Shown: positions 1 to 6,525 of the stretch, piece by piece
Position numbering within the stretch: position 1 is the stretch's first letter
Layout of the letters: each line of letters opens with the position of its first letter
Assembly: GCA_018814465.1 (NCBI GenBank)
Contig: JAHIZR010000406.1
Coordinates: 1-15,301 of the forward strand
Source: a bacterium
Lineage (GTDB): Bacteria > Electryoneota > RPQS01
Length of the DNA stretch: 15,301 nucleotides
Direction of reading: 5' to 3'
Translations under genes and position numbers: made by a program
Notes under the pieces: generated by a model
What the model was told of the DNA's origin: nothing
The model's database searches: none
The model's input: the letters and a program-made list of their open reading frames with translations, nothing else

Positions 1-42
1 AAACTCCGAGAGTACAGGGAAGAGGGCATAACGGTGGATTAA
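1..42 (+). CDS. C-terminal fragment of an upstream gene (partial, unidentified)
   Basis: Frame 1 reads KLREYREEGITVD and stops at TAA 40-42. The charged, helix-like composition looks like a genuine protein C-terminus, but 13 residues are too few to assign a family. The other two forward frames also stop here (29-31 and 48-50), so the frame choice is a judgement. The hairpin at 65-104 follows closely, as expected at the 3' end of a gene. Confidence 0.35.
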   Translation, partial: KLREYREEGITVD

Positions 43-43
43 C

Positions 44-148
44 TGCGTAACAAAAGACTCACTATTTACAGAGAGCCTCCAAGAATGGAGGCTCTTTCTG
101 TAAAAAAACAACACATGGGATGGAAATCGGAGTGAGTCTTTTTACGCA
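44..148. repeat. Nested inverted repeats (outer arms 44-63 / 131-148)
   Basis: The outer left arm at 44-63 (tgcgtaac...gactcact) is complementary to 131-148 (agtgagtc...ttacgca) over 18 bp, with one 2-nt bulge. A second inverted repeat (65-80 / 87-104) lies inside it and starts one base after the left outer arm ends. The 26 nt at 105-130 between inner and outer right arms is unpaired. The block could be a structured 3' UTR or small RNA, or a MITE-like palindromic element. No obvious target-site duplication was seen at its ends. Confidence 0.6.
65..104 (+). terminator. Terminator-like hairpin after the upstream gene
   Basis: A 9-bp perfect GC-rich stem, agagcctcc (72-80) with ggaggctct (87-95), closes a 6-nt loop. 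Below it tttacag (65-71) pairs with ctgtaaa (98-104) across a tt bulge. The upper stem is followed by the short pyrimidine stretch tttctgt, a weak U-tract, so termination is plausible but not textbook. The hairpin is also the inner arm pair of the larger nested repeat. Confidence 0.55.
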
Positions 149-193
149 TATATTAATATTCTGTAACTATTTTAATTTTCTGTCTCTACTCCC

Positions 194-226
194 TTGACAA
201 TACGAGATAAAGGCCTAGATTTATCT
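194..226 (+). promoter_or_regulatory. Probable sigma-70-type promoter with overlapping inverted repeat
   Basis: A perfect -35 hexamer TTGACA (194-199) is followed after 16 bp by TAGATT (216-221), a 4/6 match to a -10 box. A 7-bp inverted repeat, agataaa (205-211) / tttatct (220-226), straddles the spacer and -10 region and could be a repressor site. A second palindrome, ctcggccgag, lies at 245-254 in the likely leader. The next gene starts at 297. This is pattern matching only. Confidence 0.5.
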
Positions 227-296
227 AACAGAAAGCCCATGATGCTCGGCCGAGACAGGGATTTTGTCAGCCAACAATTAAACAAGGGAGGTTGTC

Positions 297-707
297 ATGA
301 AGACAACTAAAAGATCAATCGTAATGGGGATTCTTACCATTGCGATGCTGAGTTTCTTACTGCTTTCGATTCCGGCAGAAGCGTACCAGAATACTCATAC
401 ATTGACGCAAAACGATTCCGTTTCTACGCAATTACCATCCTACCTTGGAGGTGTTACTCTTTACTTGCATGGTAAGGCGCCAACGGGTCACCTGAGAACG
501 AGGGTCAATTATGATAATTTTTTCAATGCAGCAGTTTGCCAGGTATGGAACGGTGATTGTTGTGAGGATCAAGGATCATTCCCTGTTGGACAAACCTATT
601 ATCATACAACTGTCGTGACAGGCTATCAATCGGGTACGGGAATCGGAATGGTCACGGATCAGATTAAAGCCAAGCTGACAGAATGTGACGAACAGCAACA
701 CGATTAG
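297..707 (+). CDS. Small exported four-cysteine protein of unknown function
   Basis: This 136-residue protein is not a family I recognise. Residues 1-29 form a clear Sec signal peptide: KTTKR at the N-terminus, hydrophobic core 8-25, and an AEA cleavage motif before Tyr30. The mature part of about 107 residues has four cysteines (C81, C88, C89, C130), compatible with disulfides in an oxidising compartment, and many Thr, Tyr and Gly residues, suggesting a small beta-rich fold. Function is unknown. The ATG at 297 is supported by a strong Shine-Dalgarno sequence GGGAGG at 286-291. The start codon sits in the loop of a 6-bp hairpin, gttgtc (291-296) / gacaac (302-307), which could modulate initiation. 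The next gene begins 3 bp after the stop, so the two are almost certainly cotranscribed and the proteins may act together at or outside the cell surface. Confidence 0.75.
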   Translation: MKTTKRSIVMGILTIAMLSFLLLSIPAEAYQNTHTLTQNDSVSTQLPSYLGGVTLYLHGKAPTGHLRTRVNYDNFFNAAVCQVWNGDCCEDQGSFPVGQTYYHTTVVTGYQSGTGIGMVTDQIKAKLTECDEQQHD

Positions 708-710
708 CAA

Positions 711-2378
711 ATGAATCGGTTGAAGCAAGCAAATATTGTTTCGCTGTTTGTATTGTTGACTGCTTCTGCTATTCAGGCAGTCACTCATGAAGTCTATCCG
801 GATAGTGGCCTGACCATTCAGGCCACTATCCTTGCTGCTTCGAACGGCGACTCGGTCATCATTCACGACGGTGAATATGCAGAATCTGTTGTCGTCTATG
901 GACGCGGTTTATTCATTGGCAGTGGATTTATTCGTGATGGCGACTCGACGCATATCGCAAATACGATCATTCATGCCGATACGACCCGTCAAGACACGAT
1001 GAGCTGCTTTATCTATGCATATGGCGAGCATCCGCGAAGCAAATTGTGCGGTTTGACTCTCTCCAATGGCCGAGGTACCTATTCAACAGTAACCGACCAC
1101 ATCATAGGCGGCGGAGTCTATATCTACGACAGCAGCATCCAGATTGAATCCTGTGTTATTCAGAACTGCTCGGCTTTCTTAGGCGGAGGAGTTGCAATTC
1201 GGGGCAGGGAATCGCATCCGGAAATCCAGAGAATTGAAGATTGCGTATTTACCGGCTGTTCGTCAACAGGAGCCGGAGGAGGGATTCAAGCGCGCCTATG
1301 CAGCTTGGTCGTAGACGCGTGTGTGTTTGAAAATAATCGTTGCGAAGATTGGGGAGGCGGCGCAGATGTAACATCGTCCTTTGCCATATTTGCGAACTCG
1401 ACGATGGTGGCATGCAGCGCGCTCTCCATCGGCGGGCTGTCTTATTGTGGCAATCGCGGTGCAGTGGAGAATTGCACTTTCATCAGGAATACCGATAATG
1501 GAGACTATGCTCACTTCGAGATCGTAGACTCCGATGCGACTGTTTCCGGGTGCTATTTCGGTGAAACTCCTTTGCATACGAACTCTGTTTCACTCTCGAA
1601 CAGGGACGAGCCGTTGAGATTTTTTGGCAATGTTGTCGAGAATTGTATAAACATATCCGGATACGCCGGAGCGATAAACTTTGCTATGCACACCGACGGC
1701 GAGTTTGCTTATAATGTTGTTCGGAACAACCGCGGACATGTCGGATGTGTTCTCTATGTCATGCAAGGATCAACCATTGAGATTCACCACAATGTAATTG
1801 AGAATAACATATCCGATGATCCTGAGTTGCCGTCTGTTTTATTTGCAATCAATGAAGCCATACCGACCTTGGACTCCAATATCATACGGAACAACTCGGG
1901 ACAAACGATGCTTTATCATTGGTGGCAACCGCATGTGATTGACGCGCGCAACAACTGGTGGGGGCATGAATCCGGACCGTATCATCCAACACTAAATCCG
2001 GAAGGGCAAGGAGATACTCTCTATTCCGATATGGTAGATTTTATCCCGTGGCTGTCCGCACCGCCGGATACGACGATGCCAACGAATAGTGTTGATCGCA
2101 AGCGACCGCAAGTGCCGGGGATGTGGCAAATCATGAACCTCTATCCAAATCCCTTCAACAGCGAGTTCGCGATTGTACTGGCGGGTTTCACCAGATCCGA
2201 TTTCAGTTTACGGTTGTATGATATTCTCGGACGGGAAGCAGCTGTGATTCAGGAAGGCGCGCTGACGGGAGGACGATTCTCTTTCCGTGTCCCACCGGAA
2301 TTGGCGAGCGGAGTTTATTTCCTGCGCGCGTCGGACCGGAGTCAGGTTGATACCCGTAAGGTGATTTTCCTGAAATAA
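711..2378 (+). CDS. Secreted right-handed parallel beta-helix protein with T9SS (Por) C-terminal sorting domain
   Basis: This is a 555-residue exported protein. Residues 1-23 are a signal peptide (core NIVSLFVLLTASA, likely cleavage after IQA). Residues of about 30-450 show beta-helix coils with recurring GGG turns and C-x-i-x-x-C ladders (for example GGGVYIY and CVIQNCSA). They end in the NNWWG...SGPYHP motif (from N414) and a DFIPWL strand common at the end of such repeats in FCB proteins. Residues of about 475-555 are a Por-type sorting domain: LYPNPFN (477-483), LYDILGR, GVYFLR and a basic KVIFLK end. The known role of that domain is outer-membrane passage by type IX secretion and surface attachment or release. 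The helix may bind or cleave polysaccharide or act as an adhesin; no catalytic set was identified. The start at 711 has no clear Shine-Dalgarno, and only 3 bp separate it from the previous stop, suggesting translational coupling. A terminator follows at 2407. Confidence 0.85.
   Translation: MNRLKQANIVSLFVLLTASAIQAVTHEVYPDSGLTIQATILAASNGDSVIIHDGEYAESVVVYGRGLFIGSGFIRDGDSTHIANTIIHADTTRQDTMSCFIYAYGEHPRSKLCGLTLSNGRGTYSTVTDHIIGGGVYIYDSSIQIESCVIQNCSAFLGGGVAIRGRESHPEIQRIEDCVFTGCSSTGAGGGIQARLCSLVVDACVFENNRCEDWGGGADVTSSFAIFANSTMVACSALSIGGLSYCGNRGAVENCTFIRNTDNGDYAHFEIVDSDATVSGCYFGETPLHTNSVSLSNRDEPLRFFGNVVENCINISGYAGAINFAMHTDGEFAYNVVRNNRGHVGCVLYVMQGSTIEIHHNVIENNISDDPELPSVLFAINEAIPTLDSNIIRNNSGQTMLYHWWQPHVIDARNNWWGHESGPYHPTLNPEGQGDTLYSDMVDFIPWLSAPPDTTMPTNSVDRKRPQVPGMWQIMNLYPNPFNSEFAIVLAGFTRSDFSLRLYDILGREAAVIQEGALTGGRFSFRVPPELASGVYFLRASDRSQVDTRKVIFLK
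800..831 (+). repeat. Perfect 14-bp inverted repeat with 4-nt loop inside the beta-helix gene
   Basis: ggatagtggcctga (800-813) is exactly complementary to tcaggccactatcc (818-831), with loop ccat (814-817). It lies about 90 nt into the beta-helix gene, just after the signal-peptide codons, and encodes part of YPDSGLTIQATIL. No U-run follows, so it is not a standard terminator. It should form a very stable mRNA hairpin. Confidence 0.8.
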
Positions 2379-2406
2379 TCCTCTCTATAACATCCTACTC
2401 ACGAAC

Positions 2407-2435
2407 CCGATGAGCACTGTGTCATCGGATTTTTT
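2407..2435 (+). terminator. Rho-independent terminator after the beta-helix gene
   Basis: A 7-bp perfect stem, ccgatga (2407-2413) with tcatcgg (2422-2428), and an 8-nt loop are followed by a run of six T (2430-2435). It lies about 30 nt after the stop codon of the beta-helix gene and separates the secreted-protein locus from the flagellar operon. Confidence 0.85.
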
Positions 2436-2612
2436 ATGTACTTTCGTGTGCCCTCTCCCATAACTTCCGATATAGCAACTTCTACCGATCCTTCAAGAAT
2501 TTTTTACCCCTCGATGCGGAAAAATTGCGTCAAACACTTCACGGTTGGGTAAAACAGACTATATGTATCTTCATTAATATTAACAACTAAAATGTTAGAA
2601 CAATTCCAGAAT

Positions 2613-2645
2613 TAAAGTTTGAGCAACACAGGCACGATAATTGTT
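2613..2645 (+). promoter_or_regulatory. Overlapping sigma-28-like and sigma-54-like promoter of the flagellar operon
   Basis: Two flagellar-type promoter signatures overlap. The sigma-28 (FliA/SigD) type is a perfect TAAAGTTT (2613-2620), 12 bp, then CACGATAA (2633-2640), a 6/8 match to GCCGATAA; the spacer is one base longer than the enterobacterial 11. The sigma-54 type is AGGCACG-N4-TTGTT (2630-2645), with GG at 2631-2632 and ten bases before GT at 2643-2644, where consensus has GC. Predicted starts are about 2647 and 2656 respectively, both just upstream of the flgC ATG at 2686. The rest of 2436-2612 is AT-rich and holds no gene; the palindrome ttaatattaa (2574-2583) and the inverted repeat ctaa-aatg-ttag (2587-2598) are possible operator or enhancer elements. 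Confidence 0.55.
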
Positions 2646-2685
2646 CTTATGGTCTGGTGTTAAAAAGCCAAAAGGGAAGCTCCAC

Positions 2686-3174
2686 ATGGAAATCGATCCC
2701 CTCTTCGCAGGAATGAACGCCAGCACCACCGGCATGACCGCGCAACGAAAACGCATGAACGCGATTGCCGAAAATCTGGCCAATGCCGAAACCACCCGCA
2801 CCGCTACCGGCGAACCCTATCGCCGTAAGCAAGCGGTCTTCAATGAAAAAATTGATTTCGATTCCGCACTGATCTCAGCTGTCAATAACAAGCTGCAGAG
2901 AACGGATACTTATCACATTCCGGGTCAGGATCAGGAATCCGCCCGCATGCGTATGGCCGGAGTGGAAGCGAATATCGTCGAAGACCAGTCCGATTTCCAA
3001 CTGGTCTACGACCCTGAGCATCCCGATGCCGATGAAGACGGCGTGGTACGCATGCCGAATGTGGACATTGTGAAGGAGATGACCGAACTGATTGCCGCGT
3101 CGCGCGCCTTCGAGGCCAATGTCACCGCTTTCAATGCGACCAAGGGTATGATGAAAAAAGCGCTGGAGCTGTAA
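2686..3174 (+). CDS. flgC: Flagellar basal-body proximal rod protein FlgC
   Basis: FlgC is an axial proximal rod subunit, exported through the flagellar type III apparatus and assembled in the periplasm above FliE. The 162-residue product carries the N-terminal rod signature (ASTTGMTAQRKRMNAIAENL, then ANAETT), a central YDPEHPDA motif, and the conserved C-terminus MPNVDIVKEMTELIAASRAF followed by EANVTAFNATK, which together distinguish FlgC from FlgB. It is slightly longer than many FlgC proteins because of an insertion before the YDPEHPDA motif. I start it at ATG 2686 (MEIDPLFAGM), preceded by AAGGGA. An upstream in-frame TTG at 2641 lies inside the predicted promoter and adds 15 non-homologous residues. 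It is the first gene of the operon. flgB, normally directly upstream, is absent. Confidence 0.93.
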   Translation: MEIDPLFAGMNASTTGMTAQRKRMNAIAENLANAETTRTATGEPYRRKQAVFNEKIDFDSALISAVNNKLQRTDTYHIPGQDQESARMRMAGVEANIVEDQSDFQLVYDPEHPDADEDGVVRMPNVDIVKEMTELIAASRAFEANVTAFNATKGMMKKALEL

Positions 3175-3177
3175 TCC

Positions 3178-3429
3178 TTGAAAGTTAATCCGCTATTAAC
3201 TCCCTATCGTCCGGTGCCGCCGCAATATCTGCCGCCGGTTTCACCGAAAACAAGTCCGGAGACGGTTCACAAAACCTCCAAGTCCGAGTCGGTTGACACA
3301 AAGCGACTCACCGCGGAGGAAAAGCTCCGGCAAGCGATAGAAGAGAAGCAGGTCATGCTGCACGAAGCCGGAGTGGACGGCATTCCGCGCGCTCCGGAAT
3401 TAGGCAAGCTTTTAGATTTGAGGGCATAA
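3178..3429 (+). CDS. Small proline-rich protein of unknown function between flgC and fliE
   Basis: This 83-residue ORF is not a family I recognise. It starts at TTG 3178, three bases after the flgC stop, with GGAG at 3165-3168 at good spacing, and ends two bases before the fliE ATG. The N-terminal half (residues 4-30) is proline-rich (TPYRPVPPQYLPPVSP) and probably unstructured. A Ser/Thr/Lys linker follows, then a charged amphipathic helix (about 44-65, TAEEKLRQAIEEKQVMLHEA). There is no signal peptide, membrane segment or cysteine. Tight packing between two rod-assembly genes suggests a flagellar accessory role, such as a chaperone or export partner for FlgC or FliE; that role is inference from context only. 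The ORF is well supported by spacing and uninterrupted frame. Confidence 0.7.
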   Translation: MKVNPLLTPYRPVPPQYLPPVSPKTSPETVHKTSKSESVDTKRLTAEEKLRQAIEEKQVMLHEAGVDGIPRAPELGKLLDLRA

Positions 3430-3431
3430 TC

Positions 3432-3740
3432 ATGTCAGCTACTGATGCATTCAAACAACTGCCATCCATCGGCAGCCCCTTCAAGATTCCGGAATCGAAT
3501 CCGCTAACTAAGAAATCGGATTCGAGCTTCGGAGACACACTGGGTAAGTTCATTTCCGATGTCAATAAAACGCAGGTCGATGCGGCGGATAAAACCATGA
3601 AATTCGCAAGCGGCGAAATCACGGATATCCACGAAGTCATGGCGGCCTCCGAAGAAGCAACCATCTCATTGATGCTGCTGCTCGAAATGCGCAAAAAAGC
3701 GCTCGAAGGCTATCAGGAGTTGATGAGAACTCCTGTCTAA
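3432..3740 (+). CDS. fliE: Flagellar hook-basal body complex protein FliE
   Basis: FliE is the small export substrate that joins the MS ring (FliF) to the proximal rod and is among the first axial proteins assembled. The product is 102 residues, normal for the family. The N-terminal third is variable and polar. The C-terminal half contains the family core SGEITDIHEVMAASEEATIS, a hydrophobic helix LMLLLEMRKKALEGYQE and the terminal LMRTPV, equivalent to the usual YQEIMRMxV ending. The start at ATG 3432 has GAGGG (about 3420-3424) upstream. The gene follows the 83-aa ORF by 2 bp and precedes fliF by 40 bp; a hairpin spans its 3' end. Confidence 0.93.
   Translation: MSATDAFKQLPSIGSPFKIPESNPLTKKSDSSFGDTLGKFISDVNKTQVDAADKTMKFASGEITDIHEVMAASEEATISLMLLLEMRKKALEGYQELMRTPV
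3714..3735 (+). repeat. 8-bp hairpin at the fliE/fliF junction
   Basis: caggagtt (3714-3721) pairs perfectly with aactcctg (3728-3735) around a 6-nt loop. It covers the last codons of fliE, just before the 40-bp gap to fliF. No T-run follows, so it is not a terminator. It may be chance, or may affect mRNA processing or the fliE:fliF expression ratio. Confidence 0.4.
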
Positions 3741-3780
3741 CTCGATTACATTCCTCTTTAGATAGGTCAGATTAAGTCAC

Positions 3781-5460
3781 ATGGCCACACTCTTTCAACC
3801 CATTCTTGAACTCTGGCAGCGCCTGACTCTCGGACAGCGCGCGGGACTGATTCTTACCATTGGAATCGTCGCTGCGGTTGTCGCGGGCGCGGTATCCTAT
3901 ACGACGCGCCCGGTGATGACCACGCTTTACACCGGACTTGATCAAAAAGATGCTGCGGCGGTAGTTGATGGACTGCGCGATCAGGATGTCCCCTACGAAG
4001 TCAGTTCCGACGGCTCTACGATTAAAGTTCCGAAGGAATCCGTAAATTCCCTGCGGCTCAATTTTGCGGATCTGGGACTGCCTCACTCCGGCGAAATCGG
4101 CTATGAGCTGTTCGATAAACCGATGCTGGGCATGACGGACTTCGTGCAGAAGATGAATTTCCACCGCGCGCTGGAAGGCGAAATTGCCCGCACCCTGATG
4201 GAACTCGATGCTGTCGAAGGAGCTCGCGTTCATCTGGTTTTGCCGACCCAGAGATTGTTCCGTGAAGACAACAAACCCGCGACCGCATCGGTTGTTCTGC
4301 AACTGAAGGGCGGTGCATCGCTTTCCCAAAGACAGGTGCAGGCGATTGCCAATATGACTGCCTATTCAGTGGAAGGACTGGAAACGGAGTATATCACGAT
4401 TGTTGATTCTCATGGCAATCTGCTTACCAGCAATGCCCGCGATGATATGGCGGGCTTGTCTTCCACGCAACTGGAAGTCCAGAACAGCATCGAAACCAAC
4501 CTTGAGCGCAAAGCGCTCACACTGCTTGAAGATGTGCTCGGACCCGGCAAAGCCCGCGTTAAAGTGACCGCTAAACTCAACTGGGATCGCAGTGAGCGCA
4601 CTACCGAAAACTATGATCCGGAGCAGGTTGCAACGCTCAGCGAAGAAGTTCAAACGGTTGAAGGCGGTGAGAACGGCAATACCGAGAAAATCGTCACCAA
4701 CTATAACGTCCCGAGAACGGTCGAAAAATACGTTCCTGAAACAGGGAATATCGAACGCATCTGGGGTTCCGTACTGATCGATGGAGAATACGAAGAAACA
4801 CAAGCGGAAGACGGTACGGTTACAAAAGCCTATAAAGAGAGAAGCGCCGAAGAACTCGCAAAGTTCCAGACACTCGTTGCCGGCGCAATCGGCATCGATC
4901 CCACTCGCCAGGATGAGTTGACCGTGCTGTCCTTCCAATTTACCGAACCTGAATCCGAACAGCTTGCCCCAACCGGCGGCGGTCTGATGACCATGCTGCC
5001 GAAGATTCTTGAAAAAGTCGTGCTGGCTGTCATTATTATTCTGATCTTTCTGCTGGCCAAAAGCCTTCTCGGAAAGCTCAGCGAACGTGTTCCCGCGCTT
5101 CCCGGATCCGCAATGACAACCGCAGCGGGGCTCCCCGCGGGAGCGTCCGCAATTACAGGGGGAGCAGGCGGAGCCCATCTTCCCACCGGATCATCCGTTC
5201 CCGCATTAAGCGAGGGGCAAGCCGCATCTCATCCAATCGGCGTTCCGGGAGGTCAAGTAGTTGTTGAAGAACAGAATTCAGGCGGCCCTAAGGTGACCTT
5301 CCGCAGAAAAGATCAGAATATAGTCATTGATGAAGAGGGGCCCAGCGTCGAGACACTGAAGCACCAGGAACTGGTTCGCCGTACAACAAAATATATCGAA
5401 GAAAACCCGGAAAATGCGGCCCAGATCATGAGAAGCTGGATCATGGAAGTGAGTTCCTAA
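3781..5460 (+). CDS. fliF: Flagellar MS-ring protein FliF
   Basis: FliF forms the inner-membrane MS ring that houses the export gate and anchors the FliG rotor. The 559-residue product has the expected order: first membrane helix at about 21-39 (AGLILTIGIVAAVVAGAVS); a YscJ/FliF-type periplasmic ring domain at about 45-220 (GEIGYELFDKPMLGMTDF, EGEIARTL, ARVHLVLP); the second FliF domain at about 240-395; a second membrane helix at about 413-426 (VVLAVIIILIFLLA); a flexible Gly/Ala/Pro-rich cytoplasmic linker at about 440-490; and a C-terminal tail at about 525-559 (QELVRRTTKYIEENPENAAQ, ending WIMEVSS) that matches the FliG-binding segment. Length is typical. The ATG at 3781 has only a weak Shine-Dalgarno (AGGT upstream). 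fliG follows after 42 bp, so rotor and ring genes are adjacent. Confidence 0.96.
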   Translation: MATLFQPILELWQRLTLGQRAGLILTIGIVAAVVAGAVSYTTRPVMTTLYTGLDQKDAAAVVDGLRDQDVPYEVSSDGSTIKVPKESVNSLRLNFADLGLPHSGEIGYELFDKPMLGMTDFVQKMNFHRALEGEIARTLMELDAVEGARVHLVLPTQRLFREDNKPATASVVLQLKGGASLSQRQVQAIANMTAYSVEGLETEYITIVDSHGNLLTSNARDDMAGLSSTQLEVQNSIETNLERKALTLLEDVLGPGKARVKVTAKLNWDRSERTTENYDPEQVATLSEEVQTVEGGENGNTEKIVTNYNVPRTVEKYVPETGNIERIWGSVLIDGEYEETQAEDGTVTKAYKERSAEELAKFQTLVAGAIGIDPTRQDELTVLSFQFTEPESEQLAPTGGGLMTMLPKILEKVVLAVIIILIFLLAKSLLGKLSERVPALPGSAMTTAAGLPAGASAITGGAGGAHLPTGSSVPALSEGQAASHPIGVPGGQVVVEEQNSGGPKVTFRRKDQNIVIDEEGPSVETLKHQELVRRTTKYIEENPENAAQIMRSWIMEVSS

Positions 5461-5502
5461 ATTGAACTGTTGTTGTTCGGACTACAAGAGATCGGATAGA
5501 AA

Positions 5503-6525
5503 ATGAGCGGTCCAAAACCAAACGCATTCAATAGACTGAGTAGTCTCCAAAAGGCAGCCGTTGTTCTGATCAGTGTCGGCGCTGATGCGTCGGCTGCTCT
5601 CTATAAAGAGCTGGATCAGCAGGAGATCGAAGACATCACCCGTGAGATGCTGAGACTTCGAAACGTCGAACCTGATGTCGTTCACGACGTGATAGAAGAA
5701 TTCTATAATATGATGACGGCCCAGGATTATGTTGCCGTCGGCGGGTTGAAGTATGCGGAAGATATTCTTCGAAAAGCCTTGGGCGAGGAAAGATCGGTGG
5801 AAATCATTCGCCGTATCGAAAGAATGATCAAGGTGAAAGGCTTTAACGTTCTGAAGAATGTCGATCCGAATCAATTGCTGGCATTCATTCAGAAGGAACA
5901 TCCACAGACTATTGCTTTTGTGCTGTCGCAGCTCCAACCACAGCAAAGTGCGGCCATTCTTCAGGATTTGCCGCCGGATTTACAGGCTGATGTGGTGCAC
6001 CGATATGCGAACATGGAGCGAGTGGCTCCGGAGACGATTTCTTCGGTCGAAAAGGTGCTCGAGTCACGCATCGACTTCACCCAATCATCCAGCAAGCTGG
6101 GCGGTGTCAGGGCGGCGGCGGAAATCCTGAATATGATCGGCCAATCGTCTGAACGAACGATTCTCTCGAAAATCAATGAGCGTTCACCGGAACTTGCAAC
6201 TGAAATTAAGAATCTCATGTTCGTCTTCGAAGACATTGTGCAGCTGGATGACCGTTCGATTCAGCGCGTACTGAAAGAAGTCGATAACAAGGAACTCGCG
6301 TTGGCTCTTAAGCATGTCAGCCCGGATGTGAAAGCGCGTGTCCTAAAAAATATGTCTGAACGTGCCGCCGATACAATTAATGAAGAAATCGAGTACATGG
6401 GTCCTGTGCGCCTGAAGGAGGTCGAAGGCGCACAGCAAGCTGTCGTTGATGCAATTCGCAGACTTGAAGAGCAAGGACAAGTTGTCATTGTCGGCGGTGT
6501 AAGCGGAGAGGTGATGGTCGAGTGA
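5503..6525 (+). CDS. fliG: Flagellar motor switch protein FliG
   Basis: FliG is the cytoplasmic rotor protein that binds the FliF tail and transmits torque from the stator. The 340-residue length is standard. The N-terminal FliF-binding domain (about 1-100) is followed by the middle-domain EHPQ motif (E132-Q135) with QTIAFVLSQL, then the C-terminal torque domain from M239. There the charged helix VQLDDRSIQRVLKEVD (D249, D250, R251, R255) keeps the residues known to interact electrostatically with MotA, and MSERAAD plus GPVRLKEVE are also conserved. No key residue appears lost. The ATG at 5503 has a weak ribosome binding site. The stop TGA (6523-6525) overlaps the fliH ATG as TGATG. Confidence 0.96.
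   Translation: MSGPKPNAFNRLSSLQKAAVVLISVGADASAALYKELDQQEIEDITREMLRLRNVEPDVVHDVIEEFYNMMTAQDYVAVGGLKYAEDILRKALGEERSVEIIRRIERMIKVKGFNVLKNVDPNQLLAFIQKEHPQTIAFVLSQLQPQQSAAILQDLPPDLQADVVHRYANMERVAPETISSVEKVLESRIDFTQSSSKLGGVRAAAEILNMIGQSSERTILSKINERSPELATEIKNLMFVFEDIVQLDDRSIQRVLKEVDNKELALALKHVSPDVKARVLKNMSERAADTINEEIEYMGPVRLKEVEGAQQAVVDAIRRLEEQGQVVIVGGVSGEVMVE

Noticed and set aside
2528..2541. IHF-like site upstream of the flgC promoter
   Set aside because: Only TCAA-N4-TT matches, with several consensus positions wrong, which is too weak to claim in AT-rich DNA.
2649..2663. Tiny leader peptide ORF (MVWC) before flgC
   Set aside because: It has only four codons, no ribosome binding site, and overlaps or precedes the predicted transcription start.
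2641..2685. Upstream in-frame TTG start for flgC adding 15 residues
   Set aside because: The TTG lies inside the predicted promoter core and before the likely transcription starts. FlgC homology begins at MEIDPLFAGM (ATG 2686), which has its own ribosome binding site.
3772..4329. 185-aa antisense ORF at the start of fliF
   Set aside because: It is complementary to the highly conserved FliF ring domain, with no recognisable motif and no promoter.
4366..5178. 270-aa antisense ORF opposite fliF
   Set aside because: It is a shadow of fliF. Its composition (many Phe, Arg and Gly, scattered Cys) is typical of reverse-strand reading, with no ribosome binding site or family resemblance.
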